This document shows, piece by piece, positions 19,860 through 30,284 of a stretch of 64,000 nt of DNA. Origin of the DNA: Phytohabitans houttuyneae (GTDB lineage Bacteria > Actinomycetota > Actinomycetes > Mycobacteriales > Micromonosporaceae); assembly GCF_011764425.1 (NCBI RefSeq), contig NZ_BLPF01000004.1, forward strand, positions 310,001-374,000, written 5' to 3'. The first letter of the stretch is position 1, and each line of letters starts with the position of its first letter. The notes under the pieces were generated by a model. The model was not told the origin of the DNA and did not search any database. It saw nothing but the letters and a program-made list of their open reading frames with translations. Both the position numbers and the translations under genes were made by a program.

Positions 19860-22800
19860 CACAGCGGCGTGACGGTCGCTTCCTGTCAAGGATTCTCGAT
19901 GACTTGGAAGACCTTGAACTGCCGCTACTGACGTGGGGCGTCACCACGGGCAGTTTGGCTCACGACGAGGTCATGACCGTTATCGCCGAACGGCTCGGCG
20001 ACGCGGACGCACCCACCGACACCAGCGTCGACCAGGTCCGCGAGGCTCTGCTCGACGCCGCGCTGCTGTTCTCGGTGCCCAACACATCTCCGAAGCGCTA
20101 CCGCACACGCATGGGCGAGACGGTCCGGCTCACCAGCCGACTCCGGCAACTGTTTTCACTGCGTCAGCCCGCCGCTCCACCGCCACGGTGGTGGCTGAAC
20201 GGCCGGACACTTGTCGCCGACTTCCGGCTGCAGGTCAGCCGGCGCCGCTACCCGAGTCGCAACGTCCCAGTCGACGCCGCGCTGACCACACTCGCCGGGC
20301 TACCGGCCTGGTCCGACCACGACGCCGCCATCGCCCGAGCACAGTTGGGCGACCTGGCCTTGGCCCGCTTCCAGGTCGACGGCACGACAGCGATCATGAG
20401 CGCTATCAGAGCCGGCCGCAACGCCGGAGTCATCGTCGGCGCGGGCACCGGTAGTGGAAAGACGCTGACCTTCTACCTACCGGCCTTCCTGGCGATGGCA
20501 GGCCGTGCCTGGGCAGGTGGCACCGGCGTGCACACCCTTGCCCTGTACCCCCGCATCGAACTGCTCCGCGACCAGCTCCGTGAGGCAGTCAAGGCCGCGA
20601 TGCGCGTCAACGCTGCCCAGGAGCAGCGCGGCGCTCGCCCCCTGCGGATCGGCGTCCTCTACGGCGACACCCCCCAAAGCCTCCAGCAACTCGAGTCCGG
20701 CACCGCGGCACATCTCAGGCGCGGCTGGGCCGAGCGTGGCACCGACCTGCTCTGCCCCTACCTGAGATGCCCCGCATGCGGCGGAGAACTGGTGTGGAGC
20801 AGGCAGGACCGCGGGGACAACCGCGAGCGGATCCAGTGCACCACGGCGTCGTGCGGCACCACGATCTCTGATCTGGTCCTCACCCGCGACACGCTTCGGC
20901 AGTCGCCACCCGACCTGTTGTTCACTACCACGGAAATGCTCAACCGCAACTCCACCGATCCCGGCCTCGGGCCCCTGCTCGGCTGGTTCGGACCACGGCG
21001 GCCCAGCCTCGTCCTGCTCGATGAGGCCCACACCTACACCGGAATGCACGGCGCCCAGGTGGGCCTGCTGCTACGCCGATGGCGCCACGCATTGCGTGCC
21101 CCGGTGACGATCGTCGGGCTCAGCGCCACCCTCCGCGACGCCGCCGCGTTCTTCGGGCAACTCACCGGTCTGCCCGACGCGTCGGTGGACTACATCACCC
21201 CCGGGGCTAACGATTTCGAGGAGGAAGGACGGGAGTACGCCATCGCGCTCCGCTCCGACCCGGTGTCCGGCGCGAGCCAACTGTCCACGTCAATACAGAC
21301 CGCAATGCTCTACGGCCGAGTCTTGGACCTGCCCGGCCGCGAGTTCCAGCACGGGTCGAGGGGGTTCCTCTTCACAGACGACCTCGACGTGACCAACCGC
21401 TTCTACGACGACCTGCGCGACGCCGAAGGGCAGCAGGGCGGCCGAAGCACACGTCGAGCCGGCAACGTGCTGGCAGGGCTGCGGTCGCCCGACGCGCAGC
21501 ACTGGAGCGAAAGGTACACCGACGGCCAGTCGTGGGATCTCGTTAAGCAAATCGGCCGAGACCTCGACCCGATGGCCACTGTCGGCGAACTCCAGATCGG
21601 ACGCACCTCCTCGCAGGACGCCGGCGTCGACCAACACGCCGATCTCATCGTCGCCACCGCGTCACTCGAGGTTGGATACGACGACGACCGCGTTGGACTC
21701 GTCCTTCAACACAAGGCCCCGCATGACGCCGCCGCGTTCATCCAACGCCGCGGCCGGGCAGGCCGCCGCCGCGGCACACGGCCCTGGACTGTGGTGACCC
21801 TGTCCGACTACGGCCGGGACCGACTGGCCTACCAGGCATACGATTCGCTGTTCTCACCCGAGCTCACCGCCACCCGCTTGCCCATCGGCAACCGCTTCGT
21901 CCTGAAGATCCAGGGCACGCAGGCCATGCTTGACTGGCTCGCCGCCATGCTGCGCCAGCACCACGTCGATGTGCGCCGTGTACTGACCGCGCCCGTGCCC
22001 GGCGGCCGGCCGATACCGGACCACTACGTCACCCCGCTGGCCAACCTTCTGGAGCAGTTGCTCACCGACGCGGCGCTGCAAGACAATCTGATCAACCATC
22101 TGCGTCGCGCTCTCGACATCAGCCAGGACGAAGCCCAAGCTCTGCTATGGGAACAGCCCCGTGCGCTCCTGCTGGGAGTCGTGCCAACCGCGCTACGCCG
22201 ACTGCGCTCGGCCTGGAGGCCCGCAGCAGCCGTCGATCCTGGCGCGCACCCGAGAAGCCTGTTGCCCGAGTTCCTCACCGGAACACTGTATGAACCACTC
22301 AACGTTCCCGAGGTTACCCTCGAAATGCCATTCACCGACGAGGAGGAAACCCTCTCGATCGAACGGGCACTTCGCGAAGCCGTGCCCGGCAAGGTCAGCC
22401 GCCGCTACGGATACCGTCGAAGCGACGACAGAACCTGGGTAGCGCTACCCGACGCATCCGCAGGCGGAAACCTCGACATCGGAAGGTTCGTCACCGCATT
22501 CACCCCACAAGGTGTCTGGAGCCCAGACGGCCACCCACCGGTCCAGGTGCTACGACCCCACGTGATCGCTCTGCGTCGACCACCAGCCGATATCGACACC
22601 CGATCACAGGGCATCCCGAACTGGGCCTCTCAGGTGCTCGCACCTACCAGCGGCATGTTCGCGGCCGATGTCCCGCAGCCCTCCGCCTGGGGCACACGCA
22701 TCAGTTCCGTCGGGTTCGCTACCAGCGCCGCCGGCAACTCGGCAGAAGTCCGACGCATGACGATCGGCGCCGAATGCGATACCACGTACACGCGCCCGAA

Positions 22801-24322
22801 CCGTACTGAAGCCAGCAGCGTCCGCTACACCTTCGACGGCCAACCAGCCGCCCTCGGGTTCCGCCTCACCGTCGACGCGGTCAGCTTTCGTCTCGCACCC
22901 CTTGACTTGCAACGCGACACGGTCATCAACTACCTGCGCTCACCGCAGTGGCGCCTACTCGCATTCACGACAGCCCTTGCTGAGGACACTGAACTCGACC
23001 AAGTCGCGAACACCTTCCAACGCACCTGGCTGAGCTTGGTCTACACCACCGCGTACGCACTCGCCGCCACACAACCTCACCGCGCCGACCAGAGCAGCGA
23101 AACAATTCACTCCGCGCTACGCGGCGGAGCGTGGCGAGCCGACATCGACGAGATCTTGCGTGTGCTGTACCGAGACGCCACCCCTGGCAGCACCGCGCCC
23201 GAGCGGCTCGTCACCACACTGACCGAACTCAGCCACGACGCCAGGGTCATCGAGCGGTTGGACCACCATGGACGGTTGCTGTGGGCGGCCGACGTCACCG
23301 CCAGCAGCGCAAACCTCGCCCGCAGGGTCTACCAGGACACCATCGCCGCCGCGATCCTCGCCGCGGCGCAACGCGCCTGCCCCGATGCCCAGGACCGCGA
23401 CCTCATCGTTGACATCCAGGGAACGGCCCAACCCGACGCTGCCGCTACGATCTGGCTCAGCGAGACCTCACTCGGCGGCCTAGGCATCGTTGAGCAGTTC
23501 GCCATCTACTACGCGCAAGATCCGCGCCGTTTCTGGGCGCTCGTCGACAGCGCACTCGGCCCCAGCGACTACGAACACGTGCACGAGTCACTTGTACGCC
23601 TGCTCGAGCACGTCGTCACCCACCCCACCGGTGCGGCAGCGCAGGCCATGGACTCGCTCCGCCAGGCGCGATCAGCGCACGACGCGGACGCCGCCCTGCG
23701 CCAGTTGCGTGAGGCGTGGACCGCGCTCGACGGTTACCCCCGCCATCAGGCGGTCGCCGCCCTCTCCGCGCGACTGCTGCGACCAGGCAGCACCCGCGCC
23801 ACGGACACCACCACCCTGGCCCTGGTACGGGAATGGGATGCGCTACAGGAGCGACTCGGTATCGAGATCGACGCCACGACATTGGCGTACCTGGTCGGTG
23901 CCGGCCGGATGACCCTGCCCGGTCTGAGCGGGCCAAACCTCACCGCCGACCAGGTCTTCAGCCTGCTGTGGCCCCGCGGCAACCGTGCCCGCGCCCAGCA
24001 CCTGCAGCACTACCAGCCCTACGCCGGGCCACCGCTGATCGACCGGCTTCTGGTCCAGGCCGCCCACGACGAACGGCTGCCCACCGTCGAAGTCACAGAC
24101 CCGGAATGGTTGAAGCAGTACACCACCGAAGTCGGTAAACGTGGCGCCCTAACTCTCGTCGCACCGGCTAGTCACGCACGCGAGTTCAGGGCCGCCCTGC
24201 AGGCCGTACCCGCGGTCGCGATCGACCGAGACGTGCTGCGGGTATATGGGGAGGTCACCACCGTGGTCCGCGATGCCGGCCAACTCCGGGCGAATATCGA
24301 GATCCGCGAGGCACTACAGTGA
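19856..24322 (+). CDS. dpdJ: DpdJ, giant DEAD/DEAH-box helicase
   Basis: At 1488 aa this is the largest protein in the window. Walker A GAGTGSGKTLTFYLPAF lies near residue 197. A four-cysteine zinc finger (CPYLRCPACGG then CTTASCG) is inserted near 300-340. The DEAH box (LLDEAHTYTG) is near 389, SATL near 422, and the C-terminal helicase motifs SLEVGYDDD and QRRGRAGRRRG lie near 602-638. About 800 further residues follow without familiar motifs, as in other giant defence helicases. GTG 19856 overlaps dpdI. It may contribute to the restriction-like activity. Confidence 0.87.
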   Translation: MTQRRDGRFLSRILDDLEDLELPLLTWGVTTGSLAHDEVMTVIAERLGDADAPTDTSVDQVREALLDAALLFSVPNTSPKRYRTRMGETVRLTSRLRQLFSLRQPAAPPPRWWLNGRTLVADFRLQVSRRRYPSRNVPVDAALTTLAGLPAWSDHDAAIARAQLGDLALARFQVDGTTAIMSAIRAGRNAGVIVGAGTGSGKTLTFYLPAFLAMAGRAWAGGTGVHTLALYPRIELLRDQLREAVKAAMRVNAAQEQRGARPLRIGVLYGDTPQSLQQLESGTAAHLRRGWAERGTDLLCPYLRCPACGGELVWSRQDRGDNRERIQCTTASCGTTISDLVLTRDTLRQSPPDLLFTTTEMLNRNSTDPGLGPLLGWFGPRRPSLVLLDEAHTYTGMHGAQVGLLLRRWRHALRAPVTIVGLSATLRDAAAFFGQLTGLPDASVDYITPGANDFEEEGREYAIALRSDPVSGASQLSTSIQTAMLYGRVLDLPGREFQHGSRGFLFTDDLDVTNRFYDDLRDAEGQQGGRSTRRAGNVLAGLRSPDAQHWSERYTDGQSWDLVKQIGRDLDPMATVGELQIGRTSSQDAGVDQHADLIVATASLEVGYDDDRVGLVLQHKAPHDAAAFIQRRGRAGRRRGTRPWTVVTLSDYGRDRLAYQAYDSLFSPELTATRLPIGNRFVLKIQGTQAMLDWLAAMLRQHHVDVRRVLTAPVPGGRPIPDHYVTPLANLLEQLLTDAALQDNLINHLRRALDISQDEAQALLWEQPRALLLGVVPTALRRLRSAWRPAAAVDPGAHPRSLLPEFLTGTLYEPLNVPEVTLEMPFTDEEETLSIERALREAVPGKVSRRYGYRRSDDRTWVALPDASAGGNLDIGRFVTAFTPQGVWSPDGHPPVQVLRPHVIALRRPPADIDTRSQGIPNWASQVLAPTSGMFAADVPQPSAWGTRISSVGFATSAAGNSAEVRRMTIGAECDTTYTRPNRTEASSVRYTFDGQPAALGFRLTVDAVSFRLAPLDLQRDTVINYLRSPQWRLLAFTTALAEDTELDQVANTFQRTWLSLVYTTAYALAATQPHRADQSSETIHSALRGGAWRADIDEILRVLYRDATPGSTAPERLVTTLTELSHDARVIERLDHHGRLLWAADVTASSANLARRVYQDTIAAAILAAAQRACPDAQDRDLIVDIQGTAQPDAAATIWLSETSLGGLGIVEQFAIYYAQDPRRFWALVDSALGPSDYEHVHESLVRLLEHVVTHPTGAAAQAMDSLRQARSAHDADAALRQLREAWTALDGYPRHQAVAALSARLLRPGSTRATDTTTLALVREWDALQERLGIEIDATTLAYLVGAGRMTLPGLSGPNLTADQVFSLLWPRGNRARAQHLQHYQPYAGPPLIDRLLVQAAHDERLPTVEVTDPEWLKQYTTEVGKRGALTLVAPASHAREFRAALQAVPAVAIDRDVLRVYGEVTTVVRDAGQLRANIEIREALQ

Positions 24323-24837
24323 TGCTGGAACGAGTAGTGCGTACCGGCCGGACCACAGGGTTACGCATCGACAAGATCCTGACCACCGTCCTCGTCGCCG
24401 AACTTGTGTCGCCCAGCAGGATCCTGTGGCTGGTTTCGCCGTGGATCAGCGATGTCAACGCCATCGACAACACCACCGGCGGATACGACAGCGTCTTCAT
24501 CGAGGCAACCAACCGCATGTATCAACTGTCAGAGGTGCTCGCACTGCTGACCCACAGCGGTGCGACCTTAAATGTCGTCACCCGTCCCGATGCCCACAAC
24601 GACACCTTCCTGCGCCGCCTGCGGCGCCTAGCAAAGGCCGAGAACGTGTACGTCGTCCAGGACGACGACGTACACGAAAAGACCTTCTGTGGCGACGACT
24701 GGCTACTCACTGGATCGATGAACCTGACGGTCCGCGGGATGCAGATCAACGATGAGGCGGTCACCTACAAGATCAACGACCAGGTCGCCGCGAATACACG
24801 AGTTGACCTGCGTCGACGCTTCGGAGCCGACGCATGA
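24319..24837 (+). CDS. dpdK: DpdK, phospholipase D-like (single HKD) protein
   Basis: The 172-aa protein has one HxK(x)4D motif (HEKTFCGDDWLLTGSMNLT, His near residue 120) with the following GSMN, the phospholipase D superfamily signature. Single-HKD proteins in defence loci usually dimerise to form a nuclease, so it is a candidate DNA-cutting component of the dpd restriction side (inference). The start GTG 24319 is directly followed by an in-frame ATG at 24322; both overlap the dpdJ stop. Its own stop overlaps the dpdD ATG (ATGA). Confidence 0.87.
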   Translation: MMLERVVRTGRTTGLRIDKILTTVLVAELVSPSRILWLVSPWISDVNAIDNTTGGYDSVFIEATNRMYQLSEVLALLTHSGATLNVVTRPDAHNDTFLRRLRRLAKAENVYVVQDDDVHEKTFCGDDWLLTGSMNLTVRGMQINDEAVTYKINDQVAANTRVDLRRRFGADA

Positions 24838-26824
24838 ACACCGAACCCAACGTCGGCGACTACGGCCACGCAGTCGACATCTTCATCGAAGCCTTCTTCG
24901 GCCCCGCCAATCCGGTGTGGTCGGATCGCGACCCGAACTCGGCCATCGGCCGCCGCCTAGCCCCGTACCTTCAGGTCCTTCGCCACGGCGCCGGCGTTCC
25001 CATCGTCCTGCCGCGACAAAACCCGCAAACGCGCCAGTGGGCCGCGTACGTCATCCCGCGGGATGCCCGTCACGCCGGCGCAGTGTCCGAACTGCTTCAA
25101 GCATTCGTCGGTCCCACCTACGCGCGGTTCGATGGCCTACCGACACAGTTGGCTGACGAGGACCCAATCGATCAGGCCGTCGTCCGTTTCGCTGGCCACC
25201 GCCTCATCTTCGTCATCGAAAGCCCACGGGCTGTCGAAAAGAGGATGTGGGACGCCCTACGCCTAATGCAGCAGACCCTCGCCGTGCGGCCACACCGATC
25301 CTGGCACGCACCGGTCCCGGTAGGTCGACTCCTGGCACAGTTCGAGATCGCGCTGGCCTCAGGTGCCAACGCCGCCTCCGCCGAGGTCCTCGACCAGCTC
25401 ACCGCAACCGGGGGGCTGAACGCCAACAACCTTAGCCATCTGAGGATCAAGCGGCTCGCACGACTTGGGAGAAGCAGCGAGCTACTGCGGTTGCCCGATC
25501 TTGTCGACGTCGCCACCACACGGCCACCCGTCCCAGTGCGTAACGCGATCCTCGGCGCGGTGTACGCAACGGCACTCGCTGAACCCCTGTCCACCGGCGA
25601 CCTGCAAACGGCCAGAATGCGTCTCATCGAGGCAGGAACCCTGGTGCCGGCGCTGATGGAAGGAGCCCTTACCGACCTCAGCCCAGAATCTCTGACGGTG
25701 CTCGCCATGGCCGCCTGGATCGCCGACAGTACCCCGATCGGCGAGTTCCTCCGCCAGAGCCCAGAAATGCTCGCCGCGGTGGAGCGGTTGGCTCCCGGCC
25801 TCGCTATTCACTACCGGGAGCCCTTAACAGCCCTAGAAGCCGACGGCCTGCCAGATGGCGACCAGGCCGAACCTGATACCCCAGCCCTCCCCAAGTCCTG
25901 GCTAGCGTGCATCACCAGCCTCGCCGGGCAGGAAGCAAACCGCGAGATCATCGACCAGGAGTTGTGGCGCTCCTGGCCCGCTGCGGCCGACGCCGACGCC
26001 GACATCGCCGCCGCCCTCGAGCAACTCGATGACGAAGCGGCGGGACACGCCTGGCACCTGGTCGGCGCCTTCGTCGATTCGGATCAGTACCGACGACCAG
26101 CCGCCAAAACGGCCCGCGAGTTCCTCAGCAACGCCCTCACACATGATCGCTTCAGCCCAGGTGATCTCGCCGGCATCGTTGCGCTGGCGGAGATATTCCT
26201 CCGGGCCAGCCCAGACGCTTCGACCTATGCGCGGCTGCTCGACGACCTGGCCGCCGAAGCAACCCGGTGGGTCGGACCCGACCGCGCCACAGTTGTGCTC
26301 GACCTCGCCGACCTCCTAGCCAGCGCCCCCTACCCGGACGAAGAGGCGAGGCTTCGGCTTGCCTACCAACTTCTACGGCCACTGTCTGACCATCCCAAGC
26401 GGCTCGATGCCGATCAGTTGACCTTCGCGGCACGGCTGAGTGCAGAACTGGGCGCAACACTGACCTGGCCTCGGCAGGATGATCACGGCACGATCAACCT
26501 TCTACCGGACGTACCGACACAAGAACTGCTGCTGTACTCCCTCGACGAAAAGGTCCTCGATCGTGTGCGCGCAGAACTCCAACTGCAAGCCCCCAAGTCA
26601 CCGTGACCGCAAGTCACGACCACGTCGGCAGCCGGCAGTTCAAACAATGGATCCGCAAGGCCGACGCCATCGTCATGGCCACCCGATGCGCCACCCACGC
26701 CGCGACCGGATTCATCCGCGCCCACTGCAGGCCAGACGCCATAGTGCGGGAAGCCGACGGCAGTGGATCAGCATCGCTGCTACGCGCTGCCACGCTAGCC
26801 ATCACTCGCCGACAGACCGAATAG
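24834..26824 (+). CDS. dpdD: DpdD, with C-terminal DUF2325-like domain split off by a frameshift
   Basis: The first frame runs 590 aa from ATG 24834 to a TGA at 26604-26606. A second frame begins immediately at GTG 26603 and runs to 26824. Restoring one C in the CCCCC run at 26590-26594 joins them through QAPQVTVTASHDHVG and creates a continuous DUF2325-like alpha/beta domain: LLLYSL strand, helix, VTVTASHD strand, RKADAIVMATRCATHAA, then GSGSASLLRA. I therefore treat both frames as one gene of about 660 aa. The name DpdD comes from its place after dpdK and by elimination. No nuclease motif is seen in the N-terminal part. It ends the cluster. Confidence 0.7.
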
Positions 26825-27001
26825 CCAAGTGTCGATGTCGGCGGGCTCTGAGGCTGCCGGATGCGTCAGCCAACCCAACACAGTCCAGTGGATTCGACTC
26901 CACGCGCTATACGAAAGATGGTGCTCCTAGGCACGCCTGTGGCGCGGTAGGTAGTGTAAGTGCATGACCTGCTACTTCCGATTTGGTGAAGGGGTGCTCA
27001 A

Positions 27002-27920
27002 ATGGGAGACGTTGCCGCAAACCATTCGAACTCTTCCGAAGTGCCGCTTGCATGGCTTGCGGATGCACCGCTTTTCATAGATTCGGAGCAAAGTTTCGGC
27101 CTTCTATGATGCCGTCGTAATGCCCGAGAGTGAAACTGATAAAATATCGATCTCCACCAAAGATATGAAGCTTAGCAAGACGAGCGTAACCGGTAAGGCG
27201 GGGTTGCGATTGGGAACGTCCGCCTTGCTTGCGACCATCTTCCCGTTTCTTGATGCCCGAGCAAATGTGGAGGGTACGCGCGGTAAAGAGCGCTCCACTC
27301 AAGAGGAAAGAGGCGATGTCATTGAACTTCGTCCGATCAAGACCCCCCATCGTCAGTTGATCCAGCTTGCGTTGCACTACTCGGCGAATCTCCCCGACAG
27401 GGTTTGCTCCATCGGGGCTGACGACTATGGGCCTGTGCTTGACGCAGCCTATGTTACTCAGTTACCCCGTGCCCTCGTGTTCTTCGAGGTTCCTGCCGGG
27501 CTGCCAATTATTCCTCTTGCAGTCGAGCATGCTAACGGAAAAGTTGTCACGCTGTTCGACGAGTTGGCTGGAGGAATTTCTAAGACGGTTCGGACCTTGC
27601 CGCCGACGTATCCGGCAGAAGATGATTCGAACGCTACTCGTGAATACTGGAAATGGTATTCCAACAACTACAAGCCCATCGTCGCAATGAATGTGCTCGA
27701 GTCTGGTATCGGGGAGGGTGGGTTGCCGCGATGGGTAGACTATCGGCTACCGATGACCGAGCATGAATCTCTTCACCTTTCGGTACGTGGTCGCGGGCGA
27801 TACGAAACCGGAATCTATGCGTACTCCACCGTGCTTAGGGGACACGAACATGGCTTGCGCGTCGTCGGTACGTTGAAACGCGGTCCGGGACTGAATATCC
27901 TGGCAATCTTTGAAAACTAG
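27002..27920 (+). CDS. Uncharacterised soluble protein, +1 frameshift near its start
   Basis: ATG 27002 follows a good GAAGGGG site and reads MGDVAANHSNSSEVPLAWL and then ADAPLFIDSEQ before a stop at 27110. Dropping one A from the AAA run near 27090-27092 joins it to the long frame as FIDSEQVSAFYDAVVMPE, which continues to 27920. The joined protein has about 305 aa. It is soluble, with GLRLGTSALLATIFPFLD as its most hydrophobic stretch. Base composition is visibly more A/T-rich than the dpd genes. I do not recognise the family. It lies 177 nt after the dpd cluster in the same direction and may be a separate cargo gene. Confidence 0.6.
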
Positions 27921-28628
27921 GCCTGTCGACGTCGGTCAACTGGTGGGGCAGTTTTTTCTGCTCGTCGGCATCCATTCTTCGCATGCCTGTACCTCGCAGC
28001 TCTCCGCCCGGGCGAGGCGCCGGGTATCGGCAACGTGCCTTCAGTCTCCCCGCTGAGGGCTGGGGCCATCGCATGGTAGAGAAGTCTCGGTCGGCGGCAG
28101 GCAAGCGCTACACCGACAGCGGTGAGGTCCACGAACGACCGCGGCCTCAAGCATCGAGCCGAGACGGAGACGCGGGCGGTGCCCATCCCTCCCGAGCCGG
28201 TGGTGATCCTCCACGAGCACATCGAGCGTGTCGGCGTCGCCGACGACGGCCGGCGGTACCGCAGCGACCACGGGAACGTCGCCGCCGCCTCCACGTACTC
28301 ACGCGTGTGGGACGACGCATGGGCGCTGGGCCTGCCGCCGGATCGGGTGGAGTCGCCTCTCGCCGGTCGGCCGATCCTCGCCACGCGGGCTGGTTCTGAC
28401 CGAGTTCGTTGGCCCCACCGGGACGTTGATGTTTGGCCCCGGTTTTGTTGATGGCTATCTATTGGTGTGACGGTCTTTGTTGGCCCCGGTCCTGGTCTGC
28501 TGGTAACTCGTGACGGTCATGTTTGGCCCCACCCGGGTGACATGGGCGCTGTTTCGTGACAGTTGATCCTGGCCCCACCGTCAGGCTGAGTGTCTGCGAT
28601 TTCGTGTCGGTTGGTGGTTGGGGGCCTG

Positions 28629-30284
28629 GTGAGATCCCGGGTGGAGCTGTTCGAGGCGATCCGGCGTGACGCACGTCGGGAGGATCTGTCGATCCGTGCG
28701 CTGGCTGAGCGGCATGGGGTGCATCGGCGTACCGTGCGGGAGGCTTTGCGGTCGGCGGTTCCGGCGCCGCGGAAGCCTCGGGTGGCTCAGGCGCCGAAGC
28801 TTGATCCGGTCCGGTCGGTGATTGACGGAATGCTCCGGGTCGATCTTGATGCGCCGCGCAAGCAGCGGCATACGGCTCGGCGTATCCATGATCGGCTCCT
28901 GGGCGAGCATGGGGTGACTGGGCTGTCGTACTCGGCAGTGCGTGATTATGTGCGCCGGCGTAGGCCAGAGATCGCCGCCTTGGCCGGCCGGGCGCGCCCG
29001 GCGGCGTTCATCCTGCAGTCGCACGCGCCCGGTGCGGAGGCCGAGGTTGATTTCGGCGAGGTCTGGGTCGAGTTGGCCGGGGAGAAGACGAAGTGCTTTC
29101 TGTTCGCGTTCCGGCTGTCGTTCTCCGGCAAGGCCGTGCATCGGGTGTTCGCCTCTCAAGGGCAGGAGGCGTTCATCGAGGGTCACGTCCACGCGTTGAC
29201 CACGATCGGCGGGGTGCCGACCGGGCAGATCCGCTATGACAACCTGCGCTCGGCGGTGTCGCGGGTGCTGCTGGGCCGCAACCGCACCGAGTCCGAGCAC
29301 TGGATCGCGTTCCGTTCGCACTACGGCTTCGACCCGTTCTACTGCATCCCCGGCATCGAGGGTGCGCACGAGAAAGGCGGCGTGGAGGGCGAGGTCGGCC
29401 GGTTCCGCCGCACCCACTTGACCCCGATGCCGGTGATCGACAGCCTGGCCGTGCTCAACACGGTCATCGACGAGGTCGACGCCGCCGAGGACGCGCGGCG
29501 GATCACCGGCAAGACCAGCACGATCGGGCAGGACTTCGCCGTCGAGGTGCCACTGCTGCGCCCGCTGCCCAGCGACGCCTTCGAGACCGGGCAGTGGCTG
29601 CAACCGCGGGTCGACCGCTTCGCCCGGGTCACGGTGCGCTGCTACTACTCGGTGCCCGCTGGGCTGATCGGCCGGCAGGTCCGGGTCCTGCTGCGCGCGT
29701 CCGAGTTGGTCATCTTCGACGGCCGGCGGGAGGTGGCCCGGCACGCGCGTTCGGTGGTCAAGGGTTCCCAAACGCTGGTGCTGGATCACTACCTGGAGGT
29801 GTTCACCCGCAAACCCGGTGCCTTGCCCGGCGCGACCGTGCTCGCTCAGGCCCGCTCCAACGGCTGGTTCACCTCGGCCCACGACGCGTTCTGGGCCGCC
29901 GCCCGCCGGGTCCACGGTGACGCCGGCGGCACCCGGGCCCTGGTCGAGGTGCTGCTGCTGCACCGCCACCTGCCCCACGCCGACGTTGTCACCGGGCTGG
30001 AAGCCGCGCTGCGCGTCGGCGCGAGCACCGCTGACGTGGTTGCGGTCGAGGCCCGCAAACGCACCCAGCAGTCACCCCGCCGGACCCAGCCGCTCTGGCC
30101 ACCGTCGGATCAACCGGTCGCCCAGGTCGTGAGCCTCACCGAACGCCGTCTGGCCGACCCGGCCGCGGTGATCGGTGGCCTGCCACCAGACCCGCGGCCG
30201 CTGCCCAGCGTCGCCCGCTACGACGAGCTGCTCACCTTGCGACGCGCTGGTGGCGCGCCGCCGTCCACCGGGAGAGTGTCATGA
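28629..30284 (+). CDS. istA: IS21-family transposase IstA
   Basis: IstA is the DDE transposase of IS21 elements. The N-terminus has the typical helix-turn-helix (RALAERHGVHRRTVREAL), and the rve core begins at AEVDFGEVWVEL (first Asp) with YDNLRSAV (second Asp) and a glutamate in HEKGGVEGEVGRFRR. GTG 28629 was chosen because it aligns with the usual SRVELFEAIRRDAR start; an upstream GTG at 28590 would add 13 residues. It has 551 aa, seems intact, and its stop overlaps the istB ATG (ATGA). Confidence 0.92.
   Translation: MRSRVELFEAIRRDARREDLSIRALAERHGVHRRTVREALRSAVPAPRKPRVAQAPKLDPVRSVIDGMLRVDLDAPRKQRHTARRIHDRLLGEHGVTGLSYSAVRDYVRRRRPEIAALAGRARPAAFILQSHAPGAEAEVDFGEVWVELAGEKTKCFLFAFRLSFSGKAVHRVFASQGQEAFIEGHVHALTTIGGVPTGQIRYDNLRSAVSRVLLGRNRTESEHWIAFRSHYGFDPFYCIPGIEGAHEKGGVEGEVGRFRRTHLTPMPVIDSLAVLNTVIDEVDAAEDARRITGKTSTIGQDFAVEVPLLRPLPSDAFETGQWLQPRVDRFARVTVRCYYSVPAGLIGRQVRVLLRASELVIFDGRREVARHARSVVKGSQTLVLDHYLEVFTRKPGALPGATVLAQARSNGWFTSAHDAFWAAARRVHGDAGGTRALVEVLLLHRHLPHADVVTGLEAALRVGASTADVVAVEARKRTQQSPRRTQPLWPPSDQPVAQVVSLTERRLADPAAVIGGLPPDPRPLPSVARYDELLTLRRAGGAPPSTGRVS

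Noticed and set aside
26888-26903. T-arm of a tRNA or attachment site (GTGGATTCGACTCCAC)
   Set aside because: No anticodon or acceptor arm surrounds it and the loop is too short for a T-loop; chance hairpin is more likely.
28581-29978. 465-aa minus-strand ORF
   Set aside because: It is the antisense shadow of istA.
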